Below are positions 1-11,554 of a DNA stretch of 64,000 bases, piece by piece (within the stretch, counting starts at the first letter, position 1; every line of letters begins with the position of its first letter). Below the pieces are notes generated by a model. The model saw only the letters and a program-made list of their open reading frames with translations, did no database searches and was not told the DNA's origin. The stretch covers positions 79,696,001 through 79,760,000 of the forward strand of contig JASDFA010000001.1 in NCBI GenBank assembly GCA_035772735.1. Reading direction: 5' to 3'. Source of the DNA: Datura wrightii. Lineage: Eukaryota > Streptophyta > Magnoliopsida > Solanales > Solanaceae. The translations under genes and the position numbers were made by a program.

Positions 1-494
1 CATTTTACTCCTCAACGTGCCACGACATGTAACGCGGGGCTTGGCCAACGTGCCACCGCGCTGTCACGAACCCTTACTGGAATTTGATGTTCCAGGTAAA
101 TATCCCCAATGTGCCACGACTTGTATCGCGTGGCATTGCCTCCGTGTCACGGAGGCAACGCGGACCTTCACTAGAAATTTGCCAAAATAAATCATCCGAG
201 GCAGAATGCCTCCGTGATGGCAGCGTGACACGGCTCCATCGCGGATCCCCTATATTTGCTGCTTTTCCTTGACCTTTTCCACTGCTCGCTTCCGAGTCCA
301 TTCCCTATTTTCACCAACATGCATCTTAGCTGCCTAAAATTACATTTTTCCTGCAAAACAACACTAATCATGTTGGTTAGTATAAATTCACATTTTAACT
401 ACAAATCACATGAGAATGTACAAATAACGATAGATAAACAAGATGAAATGAAGCAATTGAGTATCACTTGGGCATATAATTCCGCCCAAGATCA
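1..494 (-). repeat. S1: Athila-type LTR, 5' part, running off the left edge
   Basis: Read on the minus strand this starts TGATCTTGGGC at 494 and matches the first third of the S2 solo LTR and the E8 LTRs, so it is the same family. It is closest to S2 because both lack the 33-bp array of E8. It lies inside the integrase frame of E1, whose sequence continues at 495. The rest of the LTR, and any internal region, is outside the window, so solo versus full element cannot be decided. The predicted target copy on this side is 495-499 (GTAGG). Confidence 0.85.
136..158. repeat. Perfect CG-rich palindrome in S1
   Basis: The arms are TTGCCTCCGTG and its exact reverse complement around a single T. The same palindrome occurs in S2 at 8852-8874 with A at the centre. 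It belongs to a cluster of CGTG/CACG inverted repeats spanning roughly 1-245. Confidence 0.9.
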
Positions 495-1146
495 GTAGGT
501 GCTCATCCCAGCTACCTCCAAAGTGCAATACATATGCTCGTAACATATCCTCGAGCGTCTGAATAGTGCGTTCTGCCTGCCCATCCGTTTGAGGGTGGAA
601 TGTTGTGGTCAGATTAATCTGTGTTCCCAGGCCTCTCTGAAATGATTACCAAAATTTAGCTGTAAATTGCGCCCCTCTGTCGGAGATAATGGACACTGGA
701 ACACCGTGCAGTCTGACTATTTCTCTGATACACAATTCATCATAATCTTCGGCAGAGAAAGTAGCCCTTACTAGTAGAAAATGGGCTGATTTTGCCAGTC
801 TGTCAACAGTTACCCAAATCGAGTCATTTCTATGTCTAGTACGGGGTAATCCTGCTACAAAATCCACATTTACTGCTTCCCACTTCCAAAGAGGCACATC
901 TATGTCTTGAGTCAATCCGCCTGGTTTCTGGTGTTCCGCTTTTACTTGCTGGCAATTAGGACACTGGGCTACGAATTCTGCTATTTCCCTCTTCATACCT
1001 GGACACCAGTAAATTTCTTTAATATCGTGGTACATCTTCTTCGCGCCTAAGTGGAGAGAATAGCGGGCGTAATGTACGTCGCTCATAATCTGCAGGCAAC
1101 GCCCTGAAATATCTGGAACACAAAGGCGGCCTTTACATTGCAACAC
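495..1146 (-). pseudogene. E1 integrase, truncated
   Basis: Integrase joins the cDNA into chromosomal DNA. The N-terminal zinc-binding HHCC module is seen at about 1090-930 (MYHDIKEIYW, then CPNCQQVK). The catalytic core shows the first Asp in WVTVDRLAK, the second in SIISDRGAQF, and the Glu in GQAERTIQTLED at about 560. A TAA stop follows the residues AKFW near 640, and the frame continues beyond it. The C-terminal GPY/F and chromodomain parts are missing because S1 interrupts the gene at 494. The first-to-second core spacing and the motifs are those of Tekay/Del chromoviruses. Not functional. Confidence 0.92.
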
Positions 1147-1227
1147 TTCATCCTCAGTTACCTGAAAATCTGGTGCTTTTCCTTGCTGAACTCTATCTTT
1201 AAGCTGAACCAGGTCAGGATCTTCATA

Positions 1228-2655
1228 CTACCGTTCCTTTACCTCCACAACTAATGACGACACATCGGAGTTCTGAATTATCGCTCTGTTGTCCTCTTTT
1301 TCTGCTACGCGAAAGGCTAAACTGGCTAATTGGTGATCTCTGGCCAACCCCCGCTGCTCAGGCTTCAAGTATACCAAACTCCCCATAGATTTGCGACTAA
1401 GGGCATCTGCTACCACGTTGGCTCTTCCTGGGTGGTACATAACATTTGCATCATAATCTTTCAGCAATTTCAACTAGCGGCGCTGCCGCAAATTCAACTC
1501 TCTGAGTGAAGATATACTGTAAGCTCTTATGATCAGTGAAAATATCCACATGGACTCCATACAAGTAATGTCTCTATATCTTTAGAGTGTGGATCACTGC
1601 GGCTAGTTCCAGGTCATGGGTAGGATAATTTTTTTCATGTTTCCTCAGCTGTCTGGAAGCATAAACAATTACTTTACCATGCTGCATCAACACACATCCT
1701 AACCCACTACCCGAAGAATCACAATAAACTGCACAACCCTCTGTACCTTCTGGCAATGCTAATAATCGTACGGAGGTCAACCTACCTTTCAATTCCTGGA
1801 AACTCTCTCACATGCCTCCATCCACTGAAACTTTACTGCTTTTTGCGTCATCTTAGTCAGAGGTGCCACTATGGTGGAGAATCCCTCAACAAATCTTCTG
1901 TAGTACTGCTAATCCCAGAAAACTGCAGACTTTGGTCGGAGTGGTAGGTATGGGCCATGTTTGCTTCTATTTTCTGTGTCTACCTGTATACCTGCATCCG
2001 ACACAATATGCCCCAAGAAAGCTACTGAGTTTAGCCAAAATTCACATCTAGAGAACTTGGCATACAACTGACGGTCCCTTAGAATCTGGAGCACTGTTCG
2101 CAAATGATCCTGGTGGTATTCCTCTGAGCGTGAATACACCAGAATATCGTCGATAAACACTATCACGAATAGGTCTAGGTATGGTCTGAAGATGTTGTTC
2201 ATCAGGTCCATAAATACTGATGGGGCATTCGTCAGCCCAAAGGACATGACTAGGAATTCAAAATGGTCGTATATGGTCCTGAAGGCAGTCTTCGAAATGT
2301 CCCTTTCACGAACTCAAACCTGATGATATCCGGACCGTAAGTCAATCTTGGAGAAATATCTGGCCCCCTATAACTGATCAAACAAATCATATATTTTGGG
2401 AAGCAGATACTTATTCTTGACTGTAACCTTGTTCAACTGCCGGTAGTGTATACACATGCGGAGGGAGACGTCCTTCTTTCTCACAAATAGAACTGGTGCA
2501 CCGCAAGGTGAAGTACTCGGCCTAATAAATCCCTTATCTAATAGATCTTTCAGCTGCTCCTTTAATTCTCTGAGTTCAGCAGGAGCCATACAATACGTAG
2601 GAATTAATATGGGTTGAGTGCCTGATAGCAAATCAATTGCAAAATCTATTTCCCT
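1228..2655 (-). pseudogene. E1 reverse transcriptase and RNase H, decayed
   Basis: RT copies the element RNA to DNA and RNase H removes the RNA strand. The RT N-terminus is at 2631-2368 (LLDKGFIRPSTSP, PVLFVRKKD, RQLNKVTVKN). The palm motif is at about 2165-2130 (VFIDDILVYS), so both catalytic Asp are kept. The connection (CEFWLNSVAFLGH) follows at about 2050. RNase H is at 1792-1228 (YCDSSGSGLGCVLMQHGKV, YASRQLRKHEKNYP, then VVADALSRKS). The frame is broken near 2370-2250, 1910-1790, and 1570-1475. The order RT, RNase H, integrase is that of Ty3/Gypsy and excludes Copia. Confidence 0.92.
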
Positions 2656-3285
2656 TTATGGGGAATGCCAGGTAGCTCGACTGGGAATACGTCGAGGAAT
2701 TCATTAACCATTGGAATAGACTGGAGAGTTGGAGGCTCTACCCGAACATCTGGACTCTGACTATGTGGTAAATGCATCCCTTAGCTATCAACTTCCTCTC
2801 CTGAAGGTAGGAAATAAACCTACCTTTTGGCATTGTTGTACTACCTCCCCTAGAAAGTGGAATTGGACTGTCTTGGTACAACATTCTACATTGTCATAGC
2901 ACGACACTAACGAATCCATACAAATAATGGCATCAAAATCAATCATCTCTTATTCTACCAGATCTACTGTAGTTTGACGATCAACAACCTCTACTGTACA
3001 CCCTCGATACACCTTTCTGGCTATGATGGAGTCACCGACGGGTGTAGATACTGAAAAGGGTTGCTGAAGCAACTCATGTACAACACTGAAATTTTGAGCC
3101 ACAAATGGGGTAATGTAGGACAAAGTAGATCCTGGATCAATCAATACATACGCAGGGTGTGAGCAAATAGTCATCATACTTGTTACCACATTTGGAAATG
3201 CCTCTGAGTCCTTCCTCCCTAATAATGCATAGGTACGGCTTGGGCCCGTACCGGAACTGGAAGGCCCCTGATCTGCCTTGGCCAC
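2656..3285 (-). pseudogene. E1 aspartic protease and linker
   Basis: The retropepsin cleaves the polyprotein. The active-site motif reads VLIDPGSTLSYITP (about 3150-3110), the DPGST variant usual in this lineage, followed by PFSVSTPVGDS. The linker towards RT at 2950-2656 holds the remains of the DMDWL and EVFPD-type region with stops. The upstream frame joins the zinc-knuckle region of gag, as expected for a gag-pol fusion. Confidence 0.85.
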
Positions 3286-3389
3286 TGCCTGCTGAGACTG
3301 AGGGCCTACGCCATGCCGAGGCTGCTGGAGCTCGCGGCCCTGCTGAGGCCCTGTCCTTTCTATCTTGGCTACCCTGACCCCTTGCTAGA

Positions 3390-4515
3390 CAGTCTCTCGT
3401 CACGTGACCCTCCTGCCCGCATATATAACACCTTATGGAGCCGTATCTGCAAGCTCCAGTGTGGGGTCGACTGCAAATAGGGCAAGGTGGGGGTGTGTAC
3501 CTACTCTACTCTTCCCTCCTCTGCTGAGGTGAATCTACCATTCGAGAACTGCCAACGGACTCTGACTGACCTCTGTGACTAAATCTACCTCTCTGCTACT
3601 GTGATGGAGGTGGGGGTCTAGGTGGCCTGTCTGACAACTGTGGCCTGGGTCCTCTCTGAATCTCCCTCTGTTGCCGCTGTCTAAGGCCCTCAATAGTCTG
3701 GGCAAAGGACTGCACCCGAGCAATATCCATATCTTCCCACTGCATAGCTGTCATACATGCCTCAATATACCCTGGGTTCAGACCCATGATAAACCGGTGG
3801 ACTCTATATTGCATGGTGTCCACAAAGGCTGGAGCATAGCGGGCCAAGGAATCAAACTGCAGGGCGTATTCCCGTACACTCCTTGCCCCCTGCTCCAAGT
3901 GCAAAAATTGATCCATCCGGGCCTGTCGGATTTCCCATGGCAGATAACGGTCCAGGAAGGCCTCTGAAAAGCTGGACTAGGTCGGAGGGGCAACATCTCT
4001 CCCTCGGGACCTTTCCCAACTTTCGTACCACAACACAGCAATATCCTGCAGCCGAAATACTGTCAACTCAATCGACTCTGCAGATGTCACATGCATGACC
4101 CGAATGATTCTCTGCATCTGATTTAGGAAGTCCTAGGGGTCCTCTTCCTGATCCGACCCTGTGAATTGAGGGGGACCTAGTGCCAAGAATTCTCGGACCC
4201 TGAACTGCCAGGCCCACCTGACGACTCTGTTGTTACAAGTGGCACTGACTGGTGCTGAGTAGCCATCATTTGTGCCAACATAACTACTGCACTTCGAATT
4301 TCCTGGTCGGATGGTGTAGGTACAGGAACTATCGGAGGCGGTGTCGTCTCGAGTGGCTCCTGGTGGGGTGGGGACTTCTGAGAAGGTCGAGATGACGCCT
4401 CTATATCGCCCTCAGATCGGGCTGATTCTAAACGAGGCTGAGGCATCCTGCTAGTGCCTTCAACTGCTGCGGTATCCTGTCTTCTACCTGTGATAGGATA
4501 TCACTGGTCTGCCAT
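3390..4515 (-). pseudogene. E1 gag with zinc knuckles, decayed
   Basis: Gag forms the virus-like particle and binds RNA. The most upstream start on the minus strand is an ATG at 4515 (MADQ) followed at once by a stop. A second ATG at 4446 (MPQPRLES) opens the readable N-terminal part. The capsid-like core is at 3916-3596 (VREYALQFDSLARYAP, YRVHRFIMGL). The C-terminal knuckles are at about 3480-3400: a shortened CPICSRPHTGAC followed by a perfect CX2CX4HX4C (CYICGQEGHVTRDC). Proline-rich linkers sit on both sides of the core. Several frameshifts make it non-coding today. Confidence 0.88.
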
Positions 4516-4711
4516 CTTAACGGTAAACAAAGAGATGATAAGTTTTAGGGACTCAACCCTATACTGTACTGCTCTATGGCACGACTGAATATGAAGAAAG
4601 AGTAACCATTCTATTATGCCTTGCACCCTCCTGCCTATGATATGTGGTGCACAACACATCCATAGACAAGACTCTACTTGGCACGGCTTGCAGACTCCCT
4701 AGGACACGATC

Positions 4712-4724
4712 TGCTCTGATACCA
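4712..4724 (-). promoter_or_regulatory. E1 primer binding site, initiator tRNA-Met
   Basis: The minus strand reads TGGTATCAGAGCA, complementary to the 3' end of plant initiator tRNA-Met. It is four bases (AACT) from the LTR end, the same spacing as in E2, E3, E5 and E6. Confidence 0.93.
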
Positions 4725-4728
4725 AGTT

Positions 4729-7035
4729 TGTCATGCCCCGCCTTGGGAGGCATGACTAGCACCTGGTTCCCTACTAGGACCTGACTGCTGGACTAGTTGA
4801 GCCTGAGTACTTCTGGTGCCAGGCTGGCTCTAACTCTGGATTTAAGAAAATGACAGGCTATATAATGGCTGTAAATACAGCCTTCGACCGACTATGCCTA
4901 TAGCCACCTGTAAGAAAACAACAACTACCCAGAACAACTGAATCAATAGGGAACCTATGCGGGCCGACAAGGCCACCATGCTGTCTAGTTATTTCTGAAT
5001 CAAGAAAACAAGTGCTAAACTGCTACGTGACCAACAAGATCACCACTACCAACTGAACAAGGCCCCACACGACCATCATAAACAAACTAAAACATACACA
5101 CGGCCTCACACGAACGGTACAGCTAACCACAGGGAATATACAATCTACAAGCCTCTAAAAATACTGATAAGATGGTCGGGATAGGGCCCCGACCTACCCA
5201 TACTGTACAACAAAAGAAAACGGATAAACCTCTAGCTGTCTAGATTCAGATGCTAGGAGCTGATGACTCTTTGTGCTGGCTGGAATTATGAGGGATCGGC
5301 TCCTCGTCTATGAGTACTTGCAGGAAAGTAATGCAGCGCCCCCAAACGGGCGTTAGTACCACTAGTACCGAGTATGCAAAGCAATAACTAAACAGTACTG
5401 AAAATAGACAGTAATATTGATAGTTACTGAATAACAGAAGATGGATAAGACTGTCTGGGATGGCAGAATCTAAACTAAGCTTAACTGTATTGGAGAGAAG
5501 GTGAGAATCATACCTGTCAATGCGATGTCCTGCTATCTATCAATTTAATAAATAACATACACATATATATATAGCATACAAGAACCTATACCAGCCCCCA
5601 TAAGCCAGAAGGTGCCAATCAACATGCAATCTATATACCTCTACCCGTGTCAAACCATCCAAAAAAAATTCACTCCACTCACCTAATAACTACGAGCACC
5701 CCGCCGGCCCCCTAGGTATGCAGCTTGGGCTCTCTGGGCCCCTAACTATAACTATATCTGAGTCCGAAAGACTCCTGTAACTGTAATCTGAGATTTGTAT
5801 CTTTAATCTGCAATCTATGCCCTGGGTGCAAACGCTCAACAGGGTATGCTATAATGTTGATCAGCCTGCTATGGGGAATACTGCATCCCATCTTCGTCCT
5901 ACTGCGGACGGTATGCCACTCCTTGGAGTGATGTATCCTCACCCTCTGGGGGGCAAGTCGACACAAATATCAACCCTGGGGCGGCAAGGAAGCTCTAAGG
6001 GTGCCCACATATCACAGACAAGTCTCAAAAAACAATAGTAATCACATATAACATGTATATTAAATCTGAAAATACTATCAATTTTCTGATATTCTATTCT
6101 GAATCTCTTGCTGAATTAAACTGAATCTGATACTGAGTTAAACTGAGTTTGGGATAAGATCTTGTTGTTTGATATTGATTTACTGACTTTTATTCTTGAT
6201 ATGACTTGATAATACAACATACTTAATACTTGGTTTCTGGAACTTCCTTCTGGAATTTATTCCATTTTACTATACTAGAATTACTAACTTGTCGAAGAAA
6301 CTGGCTTTACATACCTCAGTTGTCGGCTTTCCGGCTAACTAGTGTAACTCGGCCAATATTAAGCTATTTCTTCCAACTGTATTCACATTCATAGATATTA
6401 GAACTAAATTCATCAATATTCCAGAAGAAAATGCTACTTTGAAATTATATATAGCCCAAAATTTGACTTATCAAAAAATAGCCGAAAAATCGCTATTTCT
6501 CGGAAGTCCAGAAGGGAGATATACTCACTTTAGGGCTAGGAATATATTGACACTAATTTGGAGTAATTCCACTTACCTTGACTCAGTGGGTCACCGCTTT
6601 GCCGGACGAATTTCACGAAACTAACTCTGCAGGAATGTTCTCTGCAGCCTTATACTTCGGTATCTAAGATTAATTTGAGTTTGGACTACGTTTGACGGTG
6701 TAATCACATGAATATTTATAAGAAATCCTCGTTCTCCCCTGTTCCCCTTCGTTTCTACTGGAAATTATAAGTTAAAATGAAATAAACCGAAGTGGAGGGG
6801 TTTATATACTTGAGCCTGGACAGCCCCTCCGTGGCACGTTGGCCATCGCGGAGGGACGACCTCCGTGGAATGTGGCCATCGCGGAGGGGGTTTTCCCGGC
6901 CTCCTCTTGCGACGGTTCAATACGGTGCTTGTCCGGTCTTCCCCTGAGCCTTTTTCTAGCATGTATGGCATTCTAAAACTCTTAACCAACATGCGAATAG
7001 GCCATCTAAATGTCAGGAATTTACGGGGTGTAACA
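4729..7035 (-). repeat. E1 5' LTR (about 2.3 kb)
   Basis: Termini on the minus strand are TGTTACACCCCG (7035) and CATGACA (4729). The 3' boundary is fixed by the adjacent primer site and the 5' boundary by the jump into the RNase H frame of E2. No coding sequence is seen inside. It contains the palindrome array and TATA box listed separately. The partner LTR is outside the window, so no age can be read. Confidence 0.9.
6801..6888 (-). promoter_or_regulatory. E1 LTR promoter: CG-rich inverted repeats upstream of TATA
   Basis: On the minus strand two imperfect units (6887-6860 and 6855-6825) are each bounded by CCTCCG and CGGAGG arms around a GGCCA-containing middle. They are followed about 20 bases on by TATATAAA (6808-6801). 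Transcription would run towards the primer site at 4724. The role is inferred from position and motif only. Confidence 0.65.
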
Positions 7036-8275
7036 TATAGTGTCTCAAAATCTTTATGAAAAATATTACCGCTGCCAACTCGAGGTCATGAGTTGGATAG
7101 TTCTTTTCATGGACTTTCAGCTGCTTTGAAGCATAGGCTATAACCCTTTCGTGCTGCATTAATACACAACCAAGACCGATCCTTAAGGTGTCACAATATA
7201 CAACAAACCCATCAGTACCCTCAGGTAAAGTCAACACTGGTGCTGAGGTGAGTTGAGTTTTTAACACTTTAAAGCTTTTCTCACAAGCCTCTGACCATTG
7301 AAACTTTACTTTCTTCTGGGTCAACTTAGTCAATGGTGCTGCAATGGATGAAAATTCTTCCACAAACCTCTTGTAGTAACTAGCTAAGCCCAAGAAACTC
7401 CTGATATCTAAAGGACTATTTGGTCTAGGCCAATTCTTTATAGCTTATATTTTTTGAGAGTCCACCTGTACACCCTCACATGACACCACATGACCCAAAA
7501 ATTCTGCTGACTCTAACCAAAAGTTGCACTTGCTAAATTTAGCATACAACCGACGATCCTTCAAAGTCTGTAGTACCACCCTCAAATGAGCAGCATGCTC
7601 CTCCTCGGTCGAAGAGTATATGAAGATGTTTTCTATGAACGCAATCACAAACATTTCCAAATACGGCTTGAACACCTTGTTCATCAAATCCATAAAAGCT
7701 GTAGGAGCATTCGTTAGTCCAAAAGACATAACTACAAACTCATAGTGACCATACTGAGTCCTGAAGGCTGTCTTCGGGATGTCACTCTCTCTAACCTTGA
7801 GTTGATGATTTCCGAATCTAAGGTCTATCTTTGAAAAACACTTGGCACCCTAAAGCTGGTCAAATAAGTCATCAATTCTAGGGAGGGTATACCTATTCTT
7901 GATGGCGACCTTGTTCAATTGCCGATAGTCAATGCACATCCGAAGGGAACCATAATTCTTTCGGAAAAAGAGTACTGGTGCACCCCACAGGGATTTGCTA
8001 AGTCTGATGAAACCCTTTTCTAAGAGATCCTTCAATTGTTCCTTCAACCCCTTTTACTCAGATGGAGCCATTTTGTAAGGAGGAATAGATATAGATTGTG
8101 TATCGGGAAGAAGGTCAATACCAAAATCGATCTCCTGTTTGGAAGGAGTTCCTGGTAGATCATCTGGAAACACTTTTGGATATTCGTTCACTATAGGAAC
8201 TGACTGAATTAGTCGGGGTTTCGAATGTAGCATCCTTAACCCCAACTAGATGGTACACACATCCATTAGAGATCA
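7036..8275 (-). pseudogene. E2 reverse transcriptase and RNase H, catalytically altered
   Basis: The RT N-terminus is at 8245-7850 (FPDDLPGTPSKQEIDFGIDL, LLEKGFIRLSKSLW, DYRQLNKVAIKNRY). The palm is at 7729-7445 (MSFGLTNAPTAFMDLMN, then VIAFIENIFIYS). The second reading should be FIDD-I; here both catalytic Asp have become Glu and Asn. RNase H is at 7393-7036 (VVYCDTLRIGLGCVLMQ, YASKQLKVHEKNYPTHDLEL) and ends abruptly at residues ILRHY, where the E1 LTR begins. This cut point defines the E1 insertion. Not functional. Confidence 0.92.
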
Positions 8276-8516
8276 TCTTTCTGGTCTTAAGGTAGGACAT
8301 AAAATGCCCTACAGGCACAACTGAACTACCCTTCCACTCTAGGACTGGCTCACCTAGAAATCAAAACTCTATTGCATGGGTTCTATAATTCTCTAAGTCA
8401 TAACGTGCATGTAGCCAATCCATGCCAAAAATAACATCAAAATATAGCATGGCTAGCTCTACTAAATCTGCTGACGTGACTTTCTAAAGGATTATGACAT
8501 GGAAATTTATGTATAC

Positions 8517-9929
8517 TGATCTTGGGCGAAATTATATGCCCAAGTGATGCTCAAATGCTTCATTTCGTCTTATTTATCTATCTTTATTTGTACATTCTCA
8601 TGTGATTTGTAGTTAAAATGTGAATTTATACTAACCAACATGATTAGTATTGTTTTGCAGGAAAAATGTAATTTTAGGAAGCTAAGATGCATGTTGGTAA
8701 AAATCAGGAATGGACTCGGAAGCGAGCAGTGGAAAAGGTCAAGGAAAAGCAGCAAATATAGGGGCTCCGCGATGGAGCTGTGTCACGCTGCCATAGCGGA
8801 GGCACTCTGCCTCAGATGATTTATTTTGGAAAATTCAAGTGAAGGTCCGCGTTGCCTCCGTGACACGGAGGCAATGCCACACGATACAAGTCGTGGCACG
8901 TTGCATATATTTACTTGGAACATCAATTTCCAGTGAGGGTCCGCGTTTGCACCGTGGCACGGAGGGAGTGCTCCGCGATACACTCCGTGCCACGTTGCTT
9001 GTTATTCCGGTAAAAATTCCCACTAGTATAAATAGCACACTTAGGTTTATTTTTAAGTATTCTGACTTGGTTGAGCAAGAACGTGGGTTACAGGCAGTTG
9101 AGGGGACGAAAATTCTAGGGTTCTTCTCTATCTCTTTCTCTTTTATCTCAATTGTTTGTATAATTTATACTCATTTGATGATGTTTAATTCCCAAATGAG
9201 TGGCTAAATTCACTCTTGCTGAGGTTAAGAACAATTGTAGTGGAATGTAATTGTTGATAATTTTAGTTTTCATCTTTTCTTCAATGGTTGTTTTATCAAT
9301 TCTTGTTCTTACTGCATTAATGTTTGGCCAATATTAATGTACATCTAAAAAATCCAGTATTATCTTGAAAAGGAAAGAAATTGGAAAGTTGTGAATTGGT
9401 AAGATATGATCTCTTCTTAGTTTGGGAAAATTGAGAATTGATTTACATTCAGAATAGAAATATATCTGAAAGTCGTATTAGTCAATTGAGGAATCGGTTT
9501 TGTATGGCTAGAACATGAAATTCTTTTACAACAGAAATGTAGGTTGAAGGTTCATGATTCTTAAGTTGGGTAGGGTACGAAAGTTTCAATCCATAGGAAA
9601 TAATTCTTGACTAGGAACCGAAGGAAAGATTAACTGAATTGTATCGACAAATTACTTCCCTGCATGTTCGTTTTTAGCTTCAGCATGCTCATTACTATAG
9701 TTCAGACTCACTTTATAATTTTGTTTTAGATTTGTATAAATTAGGAAACTCAAACTCTCCAAATATTGTTTAATTGGTTGTCTGCATTTTTAAAGTTAGA
9801 GTTCATTAACACTTAAGTTTATTATTACCTTAATTCAGTCCCTGTGGGATCGATACTTGGCTTACTTTAGCCATTTTACTACTTTTTCGACCACGTGCAC
9901 TTGCGTGTAGTTACCCAAACGCTTGAACA
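8517..9929 (+). repeat. S2: complete solo LTR, Athila-type
   Basis: It starts TGATCTTGGG and ends GCTTGAACA, 1413 bp, with an exact 5-bp target duplication TATAC at 8512-8516 and 9930-9934. No internal region is present, so the element was reduced to one LTR by recombination between its two LTRs. It is the same family as S1 and the E8 LTRs, but it has a longer, more diverged palindrome region instead of the 33-bp array. Confidence 0.95.
8756..9035 (+). promoter_or_regulatory. S2 promoter: palindrome cluster and TATA box
   Basis: CG-rich inverted repeats fill 8756-8999, including a perfect palindrome at 8852-8874 (arms TTGCCTCCGTG) and GCACCGTGGCACGGAGG at about 8949-8966. A TATAAATAG box follows at 9027-9035. 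The layout is the same as in E8. Confidence 0.7.
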
Positions 9930-10189
9930 TATACCTATCGAGCTATAACCAAATCATCAACTAGAGTAGAAACTGAGAAGGGTTCTGATAGGATTTTGGG
10001 ACTGACTCTGAAACTACTAGCAACATAGGGAGTCATAAAAGATTAGGTATCCCCTGGGTATAATAGTGCATATATATCAAAGTGGAACACTTGTAACATA
10101 CCAGTGACCATATCTGGTGAAGTCTCCTGCTCCTGACAAGATACGAGGGCATAAAACCTGTTCTGGTGTTGACCACCACCTGCACTAAT

Positions 10190-11343
10190 GGACGTTACCC
10201 TGCTAGGCTAGGCATGCTGGTCTGCTGTTGAATTGGTAGTCTGAGTACGGTCTTTACCATCATCCTACCGAGCCAACGGACAATCCCGATGCTTGTTCCC
10301 GGGTCTACTACACCTAAAATGGATATCTGGTCCAATCAAGCACTCTCCTGTATGATTCTTGCCATATTTTCCATAGACTGGAAAGGTACGCTCTACCTGC
10401 ATCTCCTCTATCCCCTCAAACCTAATGCTCTGCTCCCCTGGTCACCCCACAATCTAAATGTAGCACTGGCCGATCATGGCGCTTGAGCTAATGACCTCTG
10501 TTGGGACTACTGATAATGTCTGCCTCCTGATCTTTGCTGGAAGAACCCATAACTATCTGTCCTGGCCCTCTTGGTCTTTGTCCATCTCAAATGCACCACG
10601 TCCATCTGCTGGGCGTACAAAACCAACTGAGGAAAATCAATTTCCTAATGAAGCATAGCAGTCCAACAATCCTTCACCAGGTAGTCCGCTACTCCATGCA
10701 CAAACCTGCTCACCCGAGCTCTCTAATCAGCCACCAGCTTTGGTGCATATTTAGACAAATGGGTGAACTTCAAAGCATACTCTTGGACTATTATATTATT
10801 CTACCTAAGGTTCACAAACTTAACTGCCTTGATCTCCCTCATCTCACGAGGAAAGAACTGATCCAAGAATGTGGTGAGGAACTAATCCCAACCAATGGGG
10901 CCCGCTCTAACTACTCTGCTATCTTTCCACCACCTAAACCAGGTATGGGCAACCCCTTTTAATTGATAAGAGGCTAGGTTTGTGCACTCCTCCCCAGTCA
11001 TCCTCATAATCTGGGTGATCTTCTGGATCTCCTCAATAAACTCGTGTGGATCTTCGTCCACCTTCGATCTGAGGAAATCCAAAAGGTTCATCCTAAGAAA
11101 GTCCCTGACTCTTGCCGCTGTCACATTCCCATTCTAGGGAACATGCGCTATCACCTGCTAGTTGAACTAGGCGGTCAATGCCTGTGCCAATATCTAAATG
11201 GCTGCCCTAAACTCCACATGGGCAACCTGCTCGGGCACATGATCCTTGGGGGTTGGTGAGCCTGTTTGGTGCCCATCTCTGTTGCCATGCTCATGGCCAT
11301 TTCAATTTTTATTTCTTCTTCCATTAACTCGGCGAGGAGACAT
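10190..11343 (-). pseudogene. E2 gag, decayed
   Basis: The likely start is the ATG at 11343 (MSPRRVNGRRN), matching the gag N-termini of E3, E5 and E6. The core is at 11124-10882 (RVRDFLRMNLLDFL, SKVDEDPHEFIEEI, YQLKGVAHTWFRWWKDS). A zinc-knuckle remnant is near 10330-10250 (FRCSRPGNKHRDC), in which the second Cys has become Arg. Stops interrupt it in many places. Confidence 0.87.
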
Positions 11344-11538
11344 GATTTTGCAAATGTGTATAGCACGAGTTAGAAGGATAGAGAGACATTTCATCGCACG
11401 GCATAGATCATGAAAGCAGGAAAGTTTTCCTAAAATGTTTCGTAGCATCTTCATCATAAGTTTGGCACGCTTCACATCCAAGAAAAAGACTGTACTTAAC
11501 GCGGCTTTTAGACACGCTAGAACACTTCAAAACCTAAT

Positions 11539-11551
11539 GCTCGAATACAAA
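11539..11551 (-). promoter_or_regulatory. E2 primer binding site, mutated
   Basis: The minus strand reads TTGTATTCGAGCA, a decayed copy of TGGTATCAGAGCA, four bases (AACT) from the LTR end. Confidence 0.75.
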
Positions 11552-11554
11552 GTT

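Larger units (their letters stand above)
495..7035 (-). mobile_element. E1: Tekay/Del-type Ty3/Gypsy retrotransposon, 3' end missing
   Basis: Order on the minus strand: 5' LTR 4729-7035, initiator-Met primer site, gag, protease, RT, RNase H, integrase. The element is cut at 495 by S1 and its 3' LTR lies outside the window. It interrupts the RNase H of E2: the E2 frame reads up to 7036 and stops at the E1 LTR terminus (TGTTACACC on the minus strand). The coding part carries several stops and frameshifts, so it is dead. Its frames are nevertheless better preserved than those of E2, which fits its position as the younger, inner element. Confidence 0.93.
8276..10100 (-). pseudogene. E2 protease, split in two by S2
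   Basis: The downstream half at 9935-10100 reads PFSVST on the minus strand, and the upstream half at 8276-8511 holds the DVIFGMDWLHA region. Between them lies the S2 solo LTR (8517-9929) flanked by TATAC. Removing S2 and one TATAC joins the two protease halves in a sensible order. The DxG active site itself is not clearly readable (about 10080-10020). Confidence 0.8.

Noticed and set aside
1..9929. S1 and S2 as the two LTRs of one large inverted element
   Set aside because: They are in opposite orientation, and S2 has its own exact TATAC duplication inside E2, so they are independent insertions.
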